A stretch of 44,580 nt of DNA, from assembly GCF_013314975.1 (NCBI RefSeq), contig NZ_JABTYH010000036.1, positions 1 to 44,580 of the forward strand, in the 5' to 3' direction. Positions within the stretch are counted from its first letter, which is position 1; each line of letters starts with the position of its first letter. The DNA is from Pseudarthrobacter oxydans. Lineage in GTDB: Bacteria > Actinomycetota > Actinomycetes > Actinomycetales > Micrococcaceae. Shown here in pieces: positions 40,873 through 44,580 of the stretch. A program made the translations under genes and the position numbers. Under the pieces are notes generated by a model. The model was not told where the DNA came from. It saw nothing but the letters and a program-made list of their open reading frames with translations, and did no database searches.

Positions 40873-41810
40873 TACTCACCACCATGCCGGCTCACCGGCG
40901 GGCCGGTAACGTTGATCCTGCCGGCCGGGTTCGCCTCCGTGCCGAACCACGGGTCGTCGTCGGCGAACTCCCGGTCGCTGATAGTGAACCCGTCCACCGG
41001 GGCACCATCATTTACCGCACTTTCTGGACTTGGGTTCGCGCCGGAAGACGCTTCACTTTTAGTGAACCCACGGGGGACGTTGGCGTAGCGCAGTGAGGGG
41101 CCAATCTCGTCCACCTCGAGCTCGATCACGGTGCGCTTCTCGCCTTCCTTGGTTTCATAGGACCGGGACTTCAGCCGCCCGGTGACGATGACGCGCATGC
41201 CCTTGGTCAGGGACTCGGCAACGTTCTCAGCCGCTTCCCGCCACACAGACGCCCGGAGGAAAAGCGTCTCGCCGTCCTTCCATTCATTGGACTGCCGGTC
41301 GAAGGTCCTGGGCGTGGATGCGATGGTGAAGTTCGCGACCGCGGATCCCGACGGAGTGAATCTCAGCTCTGGATCTGATGTCAGGTTTCCTATGACGGTA
41401 ATGGTGGTTTCGCCGGCCATGATGGTTCCTTTTCCTCGTGTGCTGGTGATGTTCTCGGTGTCTGTTGTGGGTTCGTTCTGAGGTTCGTTCCCACCCGGTT
41501 CGTCGTGGGTGAGGTCGTTGGGTTGGTACTGGTTCGCAGTATGTTCGTCCCACAGTCCGCCCTCCCCGAGCGGGGTGCGACTGATCGCGTCAAGGAACCC
41601 GTCATCCCCTCCCCTGCCCGGAACGGCGTAGCCCTCGTACAGGTCCTCACTGAGAGGTTCCACAATGGCGGGTTCCACAACGTAGGGATCCACAATGTCG
41701 GCGGGAATCCTGCCGCTGGGGTTAACCTGCCGGAACAGGTCCACCTCCAACGGGATCCGCGGGCTGAGGTTGAACCCGACGACCGGGCGCATTCTCTCCA
41801 CGGTCCTCAC
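40872..41810 (-). CDS. ssb: Single-stranded DNA-binding protein with a 130-residue N-terminal extension
   Basis: The SSB OB-fold starts at residue 131 (MAGETTITVIGNLTSDPELR) and runs through IVTGRLKSRSYETKEG to ELEVDEIGPSLRYA. In front, in the same frame, are 130 residues rich in Pro, Glu and Asp with no known domain. The GTG at 41810 overlaps the upstream gene's stop by 4 bases (GTGA), supporting translation of the long form. AAGGAA before the ATG at 41420 also supports a normal 182-residue SSB, so both may be made. The usual acidic PF tip is missing: DDDPWF lies about 27 residues before the end, and the protein ends in SRHGGE. Confidence 0.82.
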   Translation of the reverse strand: MRTVERMRPVVGFNLSPRIPLEVDLFRQVNPSGRIPADIVDPYVVEPAIVEPLSEDLYEGYAVPGRGGDDGFLDAISRTPLGEGGLWDEHTANQYQPNDLTHDEPGGNEPQNEPTTDTENITSTRGKGTIMAGETTITVIGNLTSDPELRFTPSGSAVANFTIASTPRTFDRQSNEWKDGETLFLRASVWREAAENVAESLTKGMRVIVTGRLKSRSYETKEGEKRTVIELEVDEIGPSLRYANVPRGFTKSEASSGANPSPESAVNDGAPVDGFTISDREFADDDPWFGTEANPAGRINVTGPPVSRHGGE

Positions 41811-42073
41811 GCCGCCCTGTGGCTCATGGCCGCTTGGACGAGCTTGTCGCGGCGCAGGCCGGACCAGTGGTCCTGGTCATCGGCGTTGTTCACAACCACC
41901 GGTGCCTGGGAGTAGCCGAGTTCGGCGGTGATGTACTCCAGCGCCGCCGGCACTTCGGTGATATCAACGGCCGTGTAGGTGATGCCTCTGGAGTCGAAGT
42001 AGTCCTTCGTCTTCTCACAGTTCGGACAGTCGGGCTTGGTGTAGACCGTGTAAGCGGTCGGTGAAGCAGTCAT
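41807..42073 (-). CDS. NrdH/glutaredoxin-like redox protein
   Basis: 88 residues from the ATG at 42073 with AGGTG upstream; a longer in-frame start exists at 42097. The thioredoxin-fold redox motif is CPNC in YTKPDCPNCEKTKDYF, and the later YSQAPVVV carries the cis-proline. NrdH proteins reduce ribonucleotide reductase, and plasmid versions often sit next to ssb, as here. It is the first gene of the three-gene operon with ssb and the ribbon-helix-helix-like gene. No nrdE/F/I is seen. Confidence 0.8.
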   Translation of the reverse strand: MTASPTAYTVYTKPDCPNCEKTKDYFDSRGITYTAVDITEVPAALEYITAELGYSQAPVVVNNADDQDHWSGLRRDKLVQAAMSHRAA

Positions 42074-42142
42074 TTTCAGCACCTGGTTTCGTATCAAATA
42101 AGTTTCGTTCGTCTGGCTGACTTGCTACCTCAATTTTAGCAA

Positions 42143-42158
42143 TCATTCAACTGAATGA
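42143..42158. promoter_or_regulatory. Palindrome upstream of the NrdH-like/ssb operon
   Basis: TCATTCA-AC-TGAATGA, perfect 7-bp arms in an AT-rich stretch 70 bases before the NrdH-like start. Likely an operator; the two ribbon-helix-helix-like proteins are candidates to bind it (inference). Confidence 0.5.
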
Positions 42159-42169
42159 CTAGGGGTTTT

Positions 42170-42192
42170 ACCGCGTATTATCGCGGTTTTTT
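42170..42192 (+). terminator. Rho-independent terminator
   Basis: ACCGCG-TATTAT-CGCGGT followed by TTTTTT in the plus direction. No plus-strand gene lies just upstream, so it may insulate the operon promoter region from read-through. Confidence 0.65.
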
Positions 42193-42652
42193 CCTCCATT
42201 ATTGACCCCGCCATAGCTGCAGGCCATGTCCTCCAGAATCACGGAAGGAAGGCTGGTGACGCCGCCGGCGACCGTGGTCATCCCCGCCGGCTCCCCCAGC
42301 GGCAGCCCCCCTGTGCCTTAGAGGGCTCCCGCCTGGTTCAGTGACGTGCGGCCGGGGGCGAAATGTGAGAGTTGGTGTGTGTCGTCCCTGCTGAAAGAAG
42401 ATCGACCCAGAGTGAAAGGTGCCCCGGCCTCCCAGGCTTAGACCATGGGTATGGTTGCCGGCCGCCGTCCGGGCACGTGAACTTGAAAAGTAAGCATGCT
42501 TGTTATTAGGTTGGTGTCAGTTCTCCGCCTGGCCCCCATCAGGCGGAGCGCGACCTGGAAGGCCCTGCTCACGTTCTGCGTGCGGCGGGGCCTTTCGCTA
42601 TCCGCATTTGCGCAGCAAATGTCGGTGTACGGAACGGCAGAAGGAGTGTGCA
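42193..42652. other. Long leader or spacer with hairpins before the DUF2188 gene
   Basis: About 460 bases without a supported gene. CTCCGCCTG (42523-42531) pairs with CAGGCGGAG (42540-42548), and a longer stem of the AAGGCCC...GGGCCTT type spans about 42558-42596. Both would fold in the leader of the gene at 42653. Confidence 0.45.
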
Positions 42653-42880
42653 TTGGCTCAGGGCGATATCGAGACGTACTACGAAGACGGTTCATGGAAG
42701 AACAAGCGCGAGGGCACTGACCGCGCGTTCGGTGCCGGCTACGGCACCAAAGACGAAGCGGTAGCTGCGGGCCGGGAGGCGGCCCAGGCTGACAAGGTGG
42801 AGCACGTGATCAAGAACCAGGACGGCCAGATCAGTTCCAAGAACAGCTACGGCAACGATCCCCGGAATGTCCCGGGCTGA
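42653..42880 (+). CDS. DUF2188 family protein
   Basis: 75 residues from a TTG at 42653, chosen because GAAGGAG lies 6 bases before it; the frame is open further upstream but with no start support. The pattern YYEDGSWKNKREG, then YGTKDEAVAAGREAAQ and HVIKNQDGQISSKNSYG, is typical of DUF2188, small proteins of unknown function common in soil actinobacteria. A perfect terminator follows 40 bases downstream. Confidence 0.75.
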   Translation: MAQGDIETYYEDGSWKNKREGTDRAFGAGYGTKDEAVAAGREAAQADKVEHVIKNQDGQISSKNSYGNDPRNVPG

Positions 42881-42919
42881 TTGCTACCCGTCAATAGGCC
42901 TCGGTGGCCTGGAGATACA

Positions 42920-42952
42920 AGAAGGGCCGGCTCACAACGAGCCGGCCCTTCT
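42920..42952. terminator. Terminator after the DUF2188 gene
   Basis: A perfect 14-bp stem AGAAGGGCCGGCTC with its complement (42920-42933 with 42939-42952) and a 5-base loop. Confidence 0.85.
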
Positions 42953-43189
42953 GCGTTCTCCTCGGCAAAGGAAATCTACGGATTCAGCCTAGCTGAATGT
43001 TGTGGATGGTGCCTGCAGCTGTCCTGGCGGACGTCGTTGTTCCCTGGGGGCGCGGCACCGTGGTGGTATGGGGAATGGGTGCGTTGATCGGCGGTCCGCC
43101 GCTGGTGAGTGGTTGCTGTGGTTCGTCCTGGGCGGCGGACCGCCCGACTTCTGGAAGGTTCCGTCCCTGCCTGTGGTGATTGGCTGGGG

Positions 43190-43222
43190 CCTTGCCGGGC
43201 GGTGGGGGTCCGCCCGGCAAGG
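43190..43222. terminator. Hairpin after the ParB-like gene
   Basis: A perfect 13-bp stem CCTTGCCGGGCGG / CCGCCCGGCAAGG just past the stop at 43228 on the minus strand. It has no T run. The rest of 42953-43189 holds no supported gene. Confidence 0.6.
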
Positions 43223-43227
43223 GGTCC

Positions 43228-44580
43228 TTATGCCGCTGGTTCGTCCTCGGCGGGCTTGCCGCTGTCGATGATGATCTGCTCAGTCTCACTTGCCGTGTAT
43301 CCCCAGAGGACTAGCTGGTTCAGGTAGTCCCGGTGGGATTGGCTGGGTGAGCGCCACGAGTCTTTTTGGATGGTCTTTTCATACCCGGCGCAGACCAGCG
43401 CAAGCAGTCCGAACTCCGGGCGGGCCGTTGTTTTGGCGACGTGATCCCGGAGCGGGTTCCACGCCCACTGGTTGGATTCTTCGACCTTGGCTCCGACCAT
43501 TTCAGCGGCCACTTTGCCCTCGTAGCCGCTGGCGGTTTCGGGGTGGTGGGTGATCGCGTGGAGGGTGAAGTACTGCCAGCCCTTGGGTGCCTGCTTCTTG
43601 GCCAGCAGGCTTTTGACCCATTCACGGCGGACGGTGGTCGCTGACTGCATCAGCTTGTTGTTCTCGATCAGGGTTTTCCGTTCGGCTTTCTGCTCGTCGG
43701 TCATGGGGCCTTTCGGGGCTGAGGACGTGCCGTAGCCGCTGTAGTAGCGGAGCGTGAAGCCCAGCTCTTTCCAGCCGGTCACGACGGCGACGGCGGAGTG
43801 CTGCCCGCGATAGTCCGTCTCGATGTAGACGGCGTTTCCGTCTTCGTCGGTGGCCGGTTCCCCGTCGGCCCTTTTCAGGGACGTGACCCGGAGGGTTTCG
43901 CTGTCCTCGCCGTACCCGCATTCGGGAACAACGATGGTTCCGGCTGCTTCCAGTTCTGCGGTGAGGGCTGCCAGCGCGGCGGCGCGGTCGCGCTTGTCGC
44001 GCAGCTGCTGGGTGACGTGCAGGAGCATGTCGGGTTCGTCCATGATGACGGACTCGAGTTCGGCCGTTGCTTCCTCGTCGTCCTCAAACTCGGCGAGAAT
44101 GAGGGCTTCTTCGATGGTGTATCCCTTGCCCAGGGCGGCGGCTCCGGTCTCGGTGGACTTGGCTTTGAGGGCGGACTCGACGGTGGTCTTGGTCCGTCCG
44201 GTCTTCTTGGCGATCGCGGCCGCCGAGACGCCGATCAGGGACAGCTGGTGGTAGGCGTCGGCCTCGTCGGCCTCGGTCAGTTCGGCGCGCTGGATGTTCT
44301 CCACCACCTGCGTGACGATGCGTTCGGCTTCCTCGGGGGACTCGATGATCATTACGGGGATCAGGGGCCGTCCGGCTTCGACGGCGGCGCGGGTGCGGCG
44401 CTGGCCCATCAGGACGTGCACGGTTCCGTCGTCCTTGCGGTGGGCGACCACCGGTTCCATCACGCCGTGTTCCTTGATGCTGGCGACGAAATCTGTGGTC
44501 AGGGCGGCGTCTTTCCGGACGTTGATGTCCACGGTCAGGGTTGCCGGGTCAAGCATTTCCAGCGTGGGTGCTGCAATCAT
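43228..44580 (-). CDS. ParB/Spo0J-family partition-like protein (may extend past the window)
   Basis: 450 residues visible, beginning with an ATG at the last bases of the window; the true start could lie beyond. The ParB N-terminal domain is at about residues 10-100 (LTVDINVRKDAALTTDFVAS, then VLMGQRRTRAA, the GxRRxRA box), followed by an HTH (GVSAAAIAKKTGRTKTTVES). The C-terminal 250 residues are unlike chromosomal ParB. ParB proteins load at parS sites and work with ParA in DNA segregation; plasmid forms can also regulate genes. No parA or parS is in view. Confidence 0.85.
   Translation of the reverse strand: MIAAPTLEMLDPATLTVDINVRKDAALTTDFVASIKEHGVMEPVVAHRKDDGTVHVLMGQRRTRAAVEAGRPLIPVMIIESPEEAERIVTQVVENIQRAELTEADEADAYHQLSLIGVSAAAIAKKTGRTKTTVESALKAKSTETGAAALGKGYTIEEALILAEFEDDEEATAELESVIMDEPDMLLHVTQQLRDKRDRAAALAALTAELEAAGTIVVPECGYGEDSETLRVTSLKRADGEPATDEDGNAVYIETDYRGQHSAVAVVTGWKELGFTLRYYSGYGTSSAPKGPMTDEQKAERKTLIENNKLMQSATTVRREWVKSLLAKKQAPKGWQYFTLHAITHHPETASGYEGKVAAEMVGAKVEESNQWAWNPLRDHVAKTTARPEFGLLALVCAGYEKTIQKDSWRSPSQSHRDYLNQLVLWGYTASETEQIIIDSGKPAEDEPAA

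Noticed and set aside
42225..42320. 31-codon Pro/Gly/Ser-rich frame (MSSRITEG start) after the terminator
   Set aside because: No ribosome site and no features beyond low complexity; considered as a peptide precursor but unsupported.
1..44580. CRISPR arrays, rRNA and tRNA genes
   Set aside because: No regularly spaced repeats, conserved rRNA sequence or cloverleaf with the T-loop GTTCRA pattern was seen on either strand.

Overview
The window looks like accessory DNA, probably from a plasmid, of a high-GC actinobacterium close to Arthrobacter, Paenarthrobacter or Pseudarthrobacter. This rests on GC-rich coding sequence, many GTG/TTG starts, helicase-associated-domain proteins, and mobilisation and maintenance genes (MobA/MobC relaxosome, KfrA-like protein, ribbon-helix-helix-like proteins, plasmid-type SSB, ParB-like protein). 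No replication initiator, rRNA, tRNA or CRISPR array was seen.

Region 1 (1-16523) is a catabolic island. It holds a fused FAD/Fe-S dehydrogenase coupled to a succinate-semialdehyde-type dehydrogenase, an amidase, an MHS-type transporter, a GntR/FCD regulator, two diverged maleate-isomerase/Asp-Glu-racemase-fold enzymes, a Rid-family protein, a complete polar-amino-acid ABC importer and alanine dehydrogenase. Four exact copies and one near-copy of the palindrome ATTGT-N2-ACAAT lie in the promoter regions of the transporter, the regulator, both racemase-like genes with the Rid gene, and the ABC/ald divergent pair. They define a likely single regulon. The substrate is unknown. Behind the transporter lie two decayed tandem copies of its own 3' end plus terminator.

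Region 2 (16524-20900) is gene-poor. It has small orphan proteins (two sharing a GWW...MP...W motif), an AAA-type ATPase with a winged helix, and a two-repeat helicase-associated-domain protein.

Region 3 (20949-31600) is plasmid backbone: the mobilisation genes, an IS21-family element with exact ends and a 6-bp target duplication that splits a small gene and carries a passenger membrane-protein gene, then a KfrA / ribbon-helix-helix / excisionase-like HTH operon beside a broken ssb.

Region 4 (31726-34908) is a tightly coupled trio: a tyrosine recombinase with all catalytic residues, a small XRE-like protein, and a large protein with four zinc ribbons joined to a degenerate tyrosine-recombinase domain. 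It is probably the transposition module of a Tn554-like or recombinase-in-trio-like element, and it begins where the ssb remnant breaks off. It is the best candidate here for an under-described system.

Region 5 (35205-44580) carries small membrane proteins and lipoproteins, a SRPBCC/DUF4166 pair, an NrdH-like / SSB / ribbon-helix-helix operon whose SSB has a long in-frame N-terminal extension, a DUF2188 protein and a ParB-like protein reaching the window edge.
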